Shown here piece after piece: positions 36,834 through 44,893 of a DNA stretch of 64,000 nt. Position 1 is the first letter of the stretch; the number at the start of each line of letters is the position of its first letter. The stretch covers positions 992,001-1,056,000 of the forward strand of contig NZ_LT906434.1 of NCBI RefSeq assembly GCF_900187305.1. Reading direction: 5' to 3'. The notes under the pieces are model-generated. The model had not been told where the DNA came from, made no database searches, and was given only the letters and a program-made list of their open reading frames with translations. Source of the DNA: Neisseria zoodegmatis (GTDB taxonomy: Bacteria > Pseudomonadota > Gammaproteobacteria > Burkholderiales > Neisseriaceae). A program made the position numbers and the translations under genes.

Positions 36834-36887
36834 TTATACGCCGGTGCTGCAAAGAGTGATTGAGCAGATTGTGTGGTAAATCATCAT
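36834..36887 (-). CDS. 17-codon leader ORF upstream of rtcB-prfH
   Basis: On the minus strand AGGAG (36894-36898) is six bases before ATG 36887 (a second ATG follows directly). The ORF codes for MMIYHTICSITLCSTGV and stops at 36834, 111 bases before rtcB. The strong ribosome binding site and position suggest a translated leader peptide. It was found by eye and needs a translation test; conservation is unknown. Confidence 0.45.
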   Translation of the reverse strand: MMIYHTICSITLCSTGV

Positions 36888-37030
36888 GATGTGCTCCTTT
36901 CTTTGCTGAAGATGAATCGAATGGGGCGGATTGTAGTACCAAGGCGGTAAAAGTGGCAACCAACGGCCTTGATTCATGCCGGTGAGTGTGGCGGATTGTG
37001 CAACAAGTTGGGGTGGTGTTTTTAAGTTCA

Positions 37031-37082
37031 TATAAAGCACACAGGCCGTCTGAAAGGTTTCAGACGGCCTGTGTGCTTTATA
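37031..37082. terminator. Perfect 25-bp palindrome built on a DUS pair
   Basis: TATAAAGCACACAGG... (37031-37055) and its exact reverse complement (37058-37082) enclose two bases. Each arm contains AGGCCGTCTGAA. It ends the leftward bfd transcript and may also act on the plus strand. Confidence 0.85.
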
Positions 37083-37098
37083 AATGGTGAACGATGAC

Positions 37099-37305
37099 TT
37101 AGCTTTGTACGTTGATACCGGCGGTCATGGTGCTGGTGCTGGAAGTGTTGCTGCCGGTGAGGAAGGAAGAAGCCAATTCGCTGCAACAGCCGCAGCAGGT
37201 TGCGACACCCAGTTGGGCTTGCAGGTCGCTCAAGCTGGAAGCACCGGCGGCAACGGTTTCTTGAATTTGGCGGTCTGTAATGGCATTGCAGATACATACA
37301 AACAT
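37099..37305 (-). CDS. bfd: Bacterioferritin-associated ferredoxin
   Basis: Small [2Fe-2S] protein, 68 residues from ATG 37305 (AAGGAG seven bases upstream). Cluster ligands are Cys4 and Cys6 in MFVCICN and the Cys pair in GVATCCGCC. It supplies electrons to release iron from bacterioferritin. The C-terminal 15 residues are Ser/Thr-rich. A TATAAT-like -10 box is at 37349-37354. Iron (Fur) control would be expected but no convincing Fur box was identified. Confidence 0.93.
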   Translation of the reverse strand: MFVCICNAITDRQIQETVAAGASSLSDLQAQLGVATCCGCCSELASSFLTGSNTSSTSTMTAGINVQS

Positions 37306-37348
37306 TTTCGTGCTCCTTGTTCCGTTATTCGTAATGAGATTGAGTTTT

Positions 37349-37354
37349 ATTATA
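37349..37354 (-). promoter_or_regulatory. -10 box of bfd
   Basis: TATAAT on the minus strand, 44 bases upstream of the bfd start; the -35 region is AT-rich and unclear. Confidence 0.5.
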
Positions 37355-37535
37355 GGGGTGGTTGAGAATATAAATAAAAACGGTTCGCATTGCAAGTATA
37401 GCAATTGTAAATTAGGCAGATATTGCAAATAAATCACGGGCAGAAGTATCGGCTTCTGTGTCCTGTTATTTGCACTATCTGCCTAAGATAGGGAGCGGAT
37501 GGTGAAAATGCTTTATTGAGCGGGGTGTGTTGCGG

Positions 37536-38378
37536 TTATCTTGCGGCAAAGGTATTGCATTGGTTCACGTCGCCGCTGTTTAAGCCGCGTTTGAACCAGG
37601 CCATGCGCTCGGCCGACGAGCCGTGGGTAAAGCTGTCGTGCACCACATAACCTTGCGAACGTTTTTGCAGGCGGTCGTCGCCCACGGCTTCGGCGGCGTT
37701 GACGGCTTCTTCGATGTCGCCTTCTTCAAACAGGTTTTGGTTGACGGCGTAATGCGCCCAAATGCCGGCAAAGCAGTCGGCCTGCAATTCCAGCTTGACG
37801 GAAAGTGCATTGGCTTGTGCTTTGGAGTTTGCCGCCTGCTGCATTTGGTTGACTTGGGGCAAGATGCCGAGCAGGTTTTGTACATGGTGGCCGACTTCGT
37901 GGGCGATTACATAAGAGAAGGCGGCATCGCCGGATGCACCGAGCTTTTTGCGCATGTCTTCATAAAACGATAAGTCGATATAGACTTTGCGGTCGGCAGG
38001 GCAGTAAAACGGCCCCATCGCGGCTTGGCCGGTGCCGCAGGCGGTTTGCGTACCGGCGGTGTAGAGCACCAGCGTGGTCGGTGTGTAGCGGCTGCCGTTT
38101 TTGGCGAAATAGTTGCTCCATACGGTTTCGGTGTCGGCCAGTACCACGCGCGAAAGTTCGTTGAGTTGGGCTTCGAGTTTGCTGTCTAATTTGGTTTGCG
38201 GCTGAGTGATTTGCGTAGGCGAGGGTGTGCCGACCAAGCCGGATAAATCCACGCCGTAGTAAGCGCCTACCAATAAGATGATGATGCCGATGATGCCCGT
38301 GCCTTTGCCGCCGATACGGCCGGAACGCCCGCGGCGGTCTTCTACGTTTGAGCTTTGCTTTCTGCCTTGCCAGCGCAT
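37536..38378 (-). CDS. ypfJ: Neutral zinc metallopeptidase, YpfJ family
   Basis: 280 residues from ATG 38378 (AAGGAA before it), which gives the typical MRWQGRKQSSNVEDRRG start. One membrane segment (about 30-48) is followed by a metalloprotease domain with HEVGHH (about residues 155-160) and ELQADCFAGIWA. The function in vivo is unknown. Confidence 0.9.
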   Translation of the reverse strand: MRWQGRKQSSNVEDRRGRSGRIGGKGTGIIGIIILLVGAYYGVDLSGLVGTPSPTQITQPQTKLDSKLEAQLNELSRVVLADTETVWSNYFAKNGSRYTPTTLVLYTAGTQTACGTGQAAMGPFYCPADRKVYIDLSFYEDMRKKLGASGDAAFSYVIAHEVGHHVQNLLGILPQVNQMQQAANSKAQANALSVKLELQADCFAGIWAHYAVNQNLFEEGDIEEAVNAAEAVGDDRLQKRSQGYVVHDSFTHGSSAERMAWFKRGLNSGDVNQCNTFAAR

Positions 38379-38500
38379 GGTAGATTCCTTTTCATGGTGT
38401 TGTGTTGCCGCCATTATACGGTATAGATTTGAATTGGGCGGATGGTGTGGAGGGTAAATCTTTGAGCGTATGTGATGCCGGTTTGGTGAAAATAAAGTAT

Positions 38501-38530
38501 GAGGCCGTCTGAAAATGTTCAGACGGCCTC
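38501..38530. terminator. Inverted DUS pair downstream of the MFS gene
   Basis: GAGGCCGTCTGAA (38501-38513) and TTCAGACGGCCTC (38518-38530); a 13-bp stem placed to end the leftward MFS transcript. Confidence 0.8.
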
Positions 38531-38543
38531 CTGTGTTTAGTGA

Positions 38544-39854
38544 TCAGTTGATGCGGAAATAGAGTTTCAAATCCTGCCAAAAGCGTGGTTCGAGTTTGAG
38601 CAGGTAGGCCACCAGCGGTACGTTGCCCAGCGCTACCACGAGATAAAGCAGGGTAATGCTGTCGAAGGCAAACAGCAGTAATGCGCTCAACAGTGCGGCC
38701 GTTACCATAAACATACCGTTAACGATATTGTTGGCGGCAATGGCATGGGCGCGGAAGGTTTCGCTGCTGGCGGTTTGCAGCCAAGTGTAGAGCGGCACGG
38801 AGAAAAAACCGCCGAAAAAACCGATGGCGATCATGGTAAGGATAACCGGATAGGCGTTGGCTTGAGATAAAAACCAGACTATGCCTTGAAGCTGTGTGAA
38901 ACGTTGGCCGTAAGTCAGCCATACCAGCAGCAGCCCGCTAACGGTTAAGCCCGCGCCGCCTATGGCGACCAGTCCCAGATGCAGGCGTTGGTGGCTGACT
39001 TTGGCGCACATGATCGAACCGGCGGCGATGCCTATCGAAAACAGGGCCAGCATCAGGTTGAATACGTTGTCGTTGCCGCCGAGATGGATTTGCGTGAAGG
39101 TAGGCAGCTGGGTGGTATAAACCGCGCCGACAAACCAAAACCATGAAATGCCGATAATGGCTGTGTAAAGCTCGCGCTGTGAGAATGTTTCTTTCAACAG
39201 CACCCAAGTGCCTTTGGCGATATTGGGTTCGATGCGTGTGGTTGGGTCTTTGGCAGCGACAGACGGCATAAACAGGCTGGTGGCAGTGCCTGCTATGGCA
39301 ACGGCCATCACCATCATGCCGACAAAATGGGCGGGTATGCCTGCTACGGCGGTGCCGATAATCTGGCCGAACAAAATGGCGATAAACGTGCCCGATTCGA
39401 TCAGGCTGTTGCCCATAATCAGTTCTTTGTTGTTGAGATAATCGGGCAGGATGGCGTATTTCAGGGGGCCGAACAAGGTGGATTGGGTGCCCATGCAAAA
39501 CAGGCAGAACAGCAGCAACGGAGCCGATTGGATATAAAAACCGTAGGCTGCCGCCGTCATCACCAGAATTTCGAGCAATTTGATTACCCGTGCCAGTTTG
39601 GCTTTATCGAATTTGGTGCTCAGTTGTCCGGATACGGCCGAAAACAGAAAGTAAGGCAGAATGAACAGCAGCGCGCCGAGATTGAGCATTTGGCTGGCCG
39701 GCAGCACGGTGTTTTGGCCCAGACCGTAGAAGCTGATCATCACAAACAATGCGGTTTTAAACAGGTTGTCGTTAAACGCGCCTAAAAACTGTGTGCCGAA
39801 AAGTGGCGCGAAACGGCGGCCGGTTGAAAAATTCAGGTTATCTTTCAGGCTCAT
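38544..39854 (-). CDS. MFS transporter, lysophospholipid transporter (LplT)-like
   Basis: 436 residues from ATG 39854 (MSLKDNLNFSTG). It has twelve hydrophobic segments and the LplT/Aas-type N-terminus FAPLFGTQFLGAFNDNLFK plus LPDYLNNKELIMGNSLIESGTFIAILFG. Such proteins flip lysophospholipids across the inner membrane. Here the acyltransferase partner (Aas) is not fused or adjacent. Its start overlaps ccoS by 17 bases, so the genes are coupled. Confidence 0.85.
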   Translation of the reverse strand: MSLKDNLNFSTGRRFAPLFGTQFLGAFNDNLFKTALFVMISFYGLGQNTVLPASQMLNLGALLFILPYFLFSAVSGQLSTKFDKAKLARVIKLLEILVMTAAAYGFYIQSAPLLLFCLFCMGTQSTLFGPLKYAILPDYLNNKELIMGNSLIESGTFIAILFGQIIGTAVAGIPAHFVGMMVMAVAIAGTATSLFMPSVAAKDPTTRIEPNIAKGTWVLLKETFSQRELYTAIIGISWFWFVGAVYTTQLPTFTQIHLGGNDNVFNLMLALFSIGIAAGSIMCAKVSHQRLHLGLVAIGGAGLTVSGLLLVWLTYGQRFTQLQGIVWFLSQANAYPVILTMIAIGFFGGFFSVPLYTWLQTASSETFRAHAIAANNIVNGMFMVTAALLSALLLFAFDSITLLYLVVALGNVPLVAYLLKLEPRFWQDLKLYFRIN

Positions 39855-40047
39855 TTTCGGGCTTTTCTCGGTTTTCGCTATTGCCGGTTTCGTTTTGTGC
39901 GGCGGTGTCGTCGTCATCCATGATGATGCGGTGGGCAGGGCCTTCCAAGTCATCAAACTGCCCGTTTTTGCCGGACCACCAGAAAAAATAAGCAATCAGA
40001 AAAGCCAAAATAATGCTGATGGGTATCAGGATAAAGATGCTTTCCAT
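39838..40047 (-). CDS. ccoS: cbb3-type cytochrome oxidase assembly protein CcoS
   Basis: 69 residues: MESIFILIPISIILAFLIAY membrane segment followed by WWSGKNGQFDDLEGPAHRI, the family hallmark. CcoS helps insert cofactors into the cbb3 oxidase. The C-terminal tail is acidic. The start codon abuts the stop of the upstream gene (TAA-ATG). The other cco genes are not in this window. Confidence 0.93.
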   Translation of the reverse strand: MESIFILIPISIILAFLIAYFFWWSGKNGQFDDLEGPAHRIIMDDDDTAAQNETGNSENREKPENEPER

Positions 40048-40365
40048 TTAGATCGTTCCTGTCAGATCGTTGAGCACCAGCGTTTGCCCGCCGATGCTGA
40101 GATATTCGTTGCGGAGGCGGCCGATAAGGGATTCGTCGTCGAATAAAACCACATGGTCTTTTTCTGTTTTCCAGTAAAGCGGCTTTCCGCATTCTTCGTA
40201 AAAGGCAATGGTGCGTGCGGCTGCGGCGTCTTGGGGTGCGGTTTCGCTTTGAGCCTTCACGGCAAAGCGGCCGCTTGAAGGCGGCTGCCCGGATTCATCG
40301 TCGGGCAGCATAATGAAAAAGCCCAGATGTTCGCCTTGTTGCGTGTGGATGCTGAAGTAGTGCAT
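40048..40365 (-). CDS. Conserved hypothetical protein, coupled to ccoS
   Basis: 105 residues from ATG 40365 (MHYFSIHTQQGEHLG). Soluble, acidic and without signal peptide or membrane segment. Not recognised. It ends LVLNDLTGTI directly against ccoS, so it is cotranslated and may be involved in the same pathway, but that is inference. A DUS lies immediately upstream of the start. Confidence 0.7.
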   Translation of the reverse strand: MHYFSIHTQQGEHLGFFIMLPDDESGQPPSSGRFAVKAQSETAPQDAAAARTIAFYEECGKPLYWKTEKDHVVLFDDESLIGRLRNEYLSIGGQTLVLNDLTGTI

Positions 40366-40432
40366 GTTTTCAGACGGCCTTATGGATGGGGGCGGTTTTA
40401 ACGGATAACGGCGGATGTGCAGATGGTCAAGT

Positions 40433-41476
40433 TTATGCGTTCTGCTCCGCCGCTGCCTGCCGGGTATAGTCGATAAATGCCTGCTGTTTGGCTTTGGCTT
40501 TGCCCGAATCGATGGCTTGGGCGGCGGCGGCCACGCCTTCTTGCAGCGAAGGTACGATATCGCCCGCATACAGGCAGGCGGCGGCATTGAGCAATACGAT
40601 GTCGCGCGCGGCTCCGGTTTCGCCTGCCAACACGCGGTTCATCATGGCGAGCGATTCGGTGCTGTCGGCTACGCGGATGTCGTCGAGGTTGGCGTAAACG
40701 GGCAGGCCGAATTGGTCGGGCGTGATGTCGTATTCGCTGATGCGGCCGTTATGCAGCTCGGCCACGCGGGTGGCGCCGGTAATGGTGATTTCATCGAGGC
40801 CGTCGCTGCCGTTGACCACTAAAACGTGGCGCGAGCCGAGTTGTTGCAGTACGCGCGAGAGAATGCCGCACAAGTCGATATGGAAAACGCCCAAGAGCTG
40901 GTTGGGTGCACCGGCGGGGTTGGTAAGCGGGCCTAAAATGTTGAAGATGCTGCGGAAGCCCAATGAGCGGCGCACGGGGGCAACGTAGCGCATGGCACTG
41001 TGGTGGTTGGGGGCGAACATAAAGCCGATGCCGATATTGTCGATGCTGCCGCCGACTTGTTCGGGAGAAAGGTTAAGGCTTGCACCCATTTGTTCCATAA
41101 CGTCTGCCGCGCCGCTGGAAGACGACACCGAACGGCCGCCGTGTTTGGCTACTTTGGCTCCGGCGGCTGCGGCCACAAACATGGCGGTGCTGGATATATT
41201 GAATGTTTGCGCGCCGTCGCCGCCGGTACCGACGATATCGACCAGATGGGTGTTGTCCTGCACGGGCACGGGGGTGGCAAATTCGCGCATGACGGCGGCG
41301 GCGGCGCTGATTTCGGACACGGTTTCCACTTTGATGCGCAGGCCGGTAAGAATGGCGGCAATCTGTTCGGACGGAACCTGACCGCTCATAATCTGGCGCA
41401 TCAGGTCGGTCATTTCGTCGTAAAAGAGTTCGTTATTGTCGATAAGGCGGGCAATGGCTTGCTGCGGGGTAATCAT
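40433..41476 (-). CDS. trpD: Anthranilate phosphoribosyltransferase
   Basis: Second step of tryptophan synthesis: anthranilate plus PRPP to phosphoribosylanthranilate. 347 residues from ATG 41476 ([18 protein letters not shown]). Motifs: [34 protein letters not shown] and LGPLTNPAG. It follows trpG with a DUS hairpin between the two. Confidence 0.95.
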   Translation of the reverse strand: MITPQQAIARLIDNNELFYDEMTDLMRQIMSGQVPSEQIAAILTGLRIKVETVSEISAAAAVMREFATPVPVQDNTHLVDIVGTGGDGAQTFNISSTAMFVAAAAGAKVAKHGGRSVSSSSGAADVMEQMGASLNLSPEQVGGSIDNIGIGFMFAPNHHSAMRYVAPVRRSLGFRSIFNILGPLTNPAGAPNQLLGVFHIDLCGILSRVLQQLGSRHVLVVNGSDGLDEITITGATRVAELHNGRISEYDITPDQFGLPVYANLDDIRVADSTESLAMMNRVLAGETGAARDIVLLNAAACLYAGDIVPSLQEGVAAAAQAIDSGKAKAKQQAFIDYTRQAAAEQNA

Positions 41477-41510
41477 CGGGGTGTTGCCTTTAAACGGATA
41501 AGTTTTCGTG

Positions 41511-41540
41511 AAGGCCGTCTGAACGGTTTCAGACGGCCTT
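41511..41540 (-). repeat. DUS hairpin between trpG and trpD
   Basis: AAGGCCGTCTGAA (41511-41523) and TTCAGACGGCCTT (41528-41540) form a 13-bp stem with a 4-nt loop inside the trpGD transcript. A third uptake sequence at 41554-41566 overlaps the trpG stop. Confidence 0.85.
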
Positions 41541-41552
41541 TGGTATATGTAA

Positions 41553-42137
41553 TCAGGCCGTCTGAAAGTCGGCAAATTCTTTTAAGAAATTATCGAGCAT
41601 TTCATGCCCGTGTTCGGTGAGCAGGGCTTCGGGATGGAACTGCACGCCTTCGATGGGAAAATGCTTGTGGCGCACGCCCATGATTTCGCCATCTTCCGTC
41701 CACGATGTTACTTCCAAACAGTCGGGCAACGTATCGCGGTCGATAACCAAGCTGTGGTAGCGGGTGCAGGTTACGGGATTGGGCAGCTCTTTGAACATGC
41801 CGCGGCTGTGGTGGTGCACGGGCGATACTTTGCCGTGCATCAGCGTTTTGGCACGCACCACGTTGCCACCGAACGCTTCGCCCATGGTTTGATGGCCGAG
41901 GCAGATGCCCATAATCGGCAGTTTGCCGGCAAAATGCTGCATGGCGGCTACCGAAATACCTGCTTCTTTGGGCGAGCAGGGGCCGGGGCCGATAACAAGG
42001 TATTGCGGTTTGAGGGCGGCGATTTCTTCTAAAGTGATGTCGTCGTTGCGGCGCACCACCACTTCTTGGCCGAGTTCGGCGAAGTATTGGACGATGTTGT
42101 AGGTAAAGCTGTCGTAGTTGTCGATCATTAGAAGCAT
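41553..42137 (-). CDS. trpG: Anthranilate synthase glutamine amidotransferase component
   Basis: Releases ammonia from glutamine for anthranilate synthase (and possibly for PabB). 194 residues; [14 protein letters not shown], the catalytic Cys in GICLGHQ and GVQFHPE. The stop TGA overlaps an uptake sequence, so the C-terminus reads FQTA. The pair trpG-trpD lacks trpE in this window. Confidence 0.94.
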   Translation of the reverse strand: MLLMIDNYDSFTYNIVQYFAELGQEVVVRRNDDITLEEIAALKPQYLVIGPGPCSPKEAGISVAAMQHFAGKLPIMGICLGHQTMGEAFGGNVVRAKTLMHGKVSPVHHHSRGMFKELPNPVTCTRYHSLVIDRDTLPDCLEVTSWTEDGEIMGVRHKHFPIEGVQFHPEALLTEHGHEMLDNFLKEFADFQTA

Positions 42138-42155
42138 GATGGTTTAACTTTCATA

Positions 42156-42191
42156 AGGCCGTCTGAAACGGCTGGAGCGTTCAGACGGCCT
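42156..42191. terminator. Inverted DUS pair between lgt and trpG
   Basis: AGGCCGTCTGAA (42156-42167) and TTCAGACGGCCT (42180-42191) with a 12-nt loop; likely the lgt terminator. Confidence 0.8.
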
Positions 42192-42214
42192 GTCATACGG
42201 ATGGCAAGCGCCGG

Positions 42215-43078
42215 TTATTTTAAAGGTTCGTTGCGTTTGCCGAAATAGATAAAGCCGATAATGCCGAGCACAATCATCGGTACGCTCAACCATTGCCCCA
42301 TAGATAAACCCAAACTCAGCAGGCCGAGATAGTCGTCGGGTTGGCGGGCATATTCGGCGATAAAGCGGAAGATGCCGTAGCCGGCGAGAAACACCATAGA
42401 TGTTTGGCCGACTGGGCGCGGCTTTTTAGAAAACAGCCACATAATCACAAACAGGCTGATGCCTTCGAGCGCGAATTGGTAAAGCTGAGAAGGATGACGC
42501 GGCAGCATACCGTATTGCGCCAACCATTCGGCCCATTGCGGGTTGTGTGCGGCAACGGCGGCATCTTCGTGGCGGGCTTGCGGAAAACCCATGGCCCAGA
42601 AAGCGTTGATGTCGGTAACGCGACCCCACAGTTCGCCGTTGATAAAGTTGCCGATACGGCCGGATGCCAAGCCCAGCGGCACCAGCGGGGCAACGAAATC
42701 AGCCACGCGCCAAAAACCGATGTTGCGTTTGCGCCCGAACAGCCACATGGCAACCAACACGCCCAAAAACCCGCCGTGGAACGACATACCGCCTTCCCAC
42801 ACTTTCAAAATATCGCCGGGGTTTTGCATATAGTGTGAAAGCTTGTAGAACAGCACATAGCCCAACCGCCCGCCGAGAATCACGCCCAATACGCCGTAAG
42901 TCAGCAAATCGTCGAGCATTTCTTTGGTAAAAACGGTGTTGCCTTGGTTGATGCGCCGTCTGCCGAGCCAGATAAACAGAACGAATGCGAGAATATAGCT
43001 GAGCGCATACCAGCGGATTGCCAGCGGGCCGAAGCTGATCAGTTCGGGGCTGAACTGCGGATGTACCATCATAATCAT
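42215..43078 (-). CDS. lgt: Prolipoprotein diacylglyceryl transferase
   Basis: First enzyme of lipoprotein maturation; transfers diacylglycerol to the lipobox Cys. About 287 residues with seven membrane segments, MSFHGGFLG, and the Lgt signature [18 protein letters not shown] 43078 or the nearby ATG 43069 ([10 protein letters not shown]) may be used. It serves the several lipoproteins in this window (OmpA-like, MetQ, Tli4, the thioredoxin lipoprotein). Confidence 0.96.
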   Translation of the reverse strand: MIMMVHPQFSPELISFGPLAIRWYALSYILAFVLFIWLGRRRINQGNTVFTKEMLDDLLTYGVLGVILGGRLGYVLFYKLSHYMQNPGDILKVWEGGMSFHGGFLGVLVAMWLFGRKRNIGFWRVADFVAPLVPLGLASGRIGNFINGELWGRVTDINAFWAMGFPQARHEDAAVAAHNPQWAEWLAQYGMLPRHPSQLYQFALEGISLFVIMWLFSKKPRPVGQTSMVFLAGYGIFRFIAEYARQPDDYLGLLSLGLSMGQWLSVPMIVLGIIGFIYFGKRNEPLK

Positions 43079-43396
43079 GCTGCCTTGATGTGTTTTTTAA
43101 GGCGGCTATTATAACAGTTGGCATTCAAATTAGGGGCGTTACCGTTCAGACGGCCCGATTGGGCTTTGGCCGGAGGCGTGCTTTGTTCGTGTGCCGTCTG
43201 AAACGGTTTTTTCAGACGGCACATTGCCCGTTTGAGCGCCGTTTGTCAGGCAAAATCAACGCAGATTAACGAATCTTGACTTAAATCAAGCCCTGCGGTT
43301 AAATGCCGATGCAGGTTTTCAACGGAACCGGCAGCAGAAAAGAAATAAAAGCGTCGCGTTTTCATGCGGCTTTTCCATTTAGAAATCGAGGTTTAT
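43079..43396. other. lgt-putP intergenic region
   Basis: Divergent promoters are expected here. It holds a single uptake sequence (near 43145), an inverted pair of the GTGCCGTCTGAA variant (43191-43202 and 43211-43222) and an FNR-like box (43276-43289). Confidence 0.6.
43276..43289 (+). promoter_or_regulatory. FNR-like box upstream of putP
   Basis: TTGACTTAAATCAA matches the FNR consensus TTGAT-N4-ATCAA at nine of ten positions, 108 bases before the putP start. Confidence 0.45.
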
Positions 43397-44893
43397 ATGG
43401 GCAATTTTAATCCGATGTACGTTACCTTCGGGATATACCTGATTGCAGTATTGCTGATCGGTATGGCGGCATATTATTCCACCCGCAGTTTCGACGACTA
43501 TATTCTCGGCGGCCGCAGTTTGGGCAGCTTTGTTACCGCGATGTCGGCAGGTGCTTCCGACATGTCGGGCTGGCTGTTGATGGGCTTGCCCGGTGCGGTT
43601 TACGCCAGCGGTTTGAGCGAAGCATGGATCGCCATCGGTCTGACAGTCGGCGCTTATTTCAACTGGCGTTTGGTGGCGGGCAGGCTGCGCGTCCACACCG
43701 AATACAACAACAATGCCTTAACGTTGCCCGATTATTTTTTCCACCGTTTCGGCAGCAAAGGTGCGGCAATGAAAGTGATTTCCGCCGCCATCATTCTGTT
43801 TTTCTTCACCATCTATTGCGCTTCGGGTATCGTGGCCGGCGCACGCCTGTTCCAAAGCCTGTTTGACGTTACCTACACGCAAGCCATGTGGCTGGGCGCG
43901 GGCGCAACCATTGCCTACACCTTTATCGGCGGCTTCTTGGCCGTGAGCTGGACGGATACGATTCAGGCAACCTTGATGATTTTCGCCCTGATTCTCACGC
44001 CGATTATGGTTTATTTGGCGTTGGGCGGAGCCGATGAAATGAATGCCGCTATCCAAGGCGTTGCCGCTTCAACCGGCAAAGAATACGGCAGCCTGCTTGC
44101 GGGCACCACGCTGATGGGTATTATTTCCACCGCCGCATGGGGCTTGGGCTATTTCGGCCAGCCGCACATTCTGGCGCGTTTTATGGCGGCTGAAAACGTG
44201 AAATCGCTGGTGTCCGCCCGCCGCATCGGCATGACGTGGATGATTCTGTGCTTGGCCGGAGCCTGTGCCGTCGGCTATTTCGGCATCGCTTACTTCGGCG
44301 GCCATCCCGATCAAGTAGCGGCCATGGGCGGCAACAACGAGCGCATCTTTATTGCCTTGACCACTATTCTGTTCAACCCGTGGATCGCCGGCGTGATTCT
44401 TTCCGCCATTCTTGCCGCCGTGATGTCCACACTGTCTTGCCAACTGTTGGTATGTTCCAGCGCGATTACCGAAGACTTCTACAAAGGCTTTTTGCGCCCC
44501 GATGCACCGCAAAAAGAGTTGGTTTGGGTAGGCCGCCTGATGGTGTTGGCCGTGGCTGTGATTGCCATCATTATCGCCGCCGACCCCGAAAGCAGAGTGT
44601 TGGGATTGGTATCTTATGCTTGGGCGGGCTTCGGCGCTGCCTTCGGCCCTGTAGTGATTCTGTCGGTATTCTGGAAACGCATGACCGCCGCCGGAGCATT
44701 GGCCGGTATGATTGCCGGAGCATTGGTTGTGGTGGCATGGAAACCGTTAACCGGCAGCAGCCTGTATGAAATCGTTCCCGGCTTCATCGCCTGCTTTATC
44801 GCCGTGGTTGCCGTATCGCTGATCGGCAAAGCACCGAAACAAGTGGAAGAGAAGTTTGAAGAGGCCGATAAAGCCTATCAGGCAGCGAAATAA
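43397..44893 (+). CDS. putP: Sodium/proline symporter
   Basis: 498 residues from ATG 43397 (GAGG five bases before). SSS-family transporter with about 13 membrane segments and the Na+-binding segment TAMSAGASDMSGWLLMGLPGA near residues 45-65. It brings proline in as nutrient or osmolyte. The C-terminal end looks normal (EEADKAYQAAK), but no terminator follows, because a truncated vgrG reading frame begins right after the stop. Confidence 0.95.
   Translation: MGNFNPMYVTFGIYLIAVLLIGMAAYYSTRSFDDYILGGRSLGSFVTAMSAGASDMSGWLLMGLPGAVYASGLSEAWIAIGLTVGAYFNWRLVAGRLRVHTEYNNNALTLPDYFFHRFGSKGAAMKVISAAIILFFFTIYCASGIVAGARLFQSLFDVTYTQAMWLGAGATIAYTFIGGFLAVSWTDTIQATLMIFALILTPIMVYLALGGADEMNAAIQGVAASTGKEYGSLLAGTTLMGIISTAAWGLGYFGQPHILARFMAAENVKSLVSARRIGMTWMILCLAGACAVGYFGIAYFGGHPDQVAAMGGNNERIFIALTTILFNPWIAGVILSAILAAVMSTLSCQLLVCSSAITEDFYKGFLRPDAPQKELVWVGRLMVLAVAVIAIIIAADPESRVLGLVSYAWAGFGAAFGPVVILSVFWKRMTAAGALAGMIAGALVVVAWKPLTGSSLYEIVPGFIACFIAVVAVSLIGKAPKQVEEKFEEADKAYQAAK

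Noticed and set aside
36723..36898. tRNA-like or rRNA-mimic gene upstream of rtcB
   Set aside because: A GTTCGG-like T-loop fragment is seen but no cloverleaf can be drawn and it does not match the 16S decoding region; described as leader hairpins instead.
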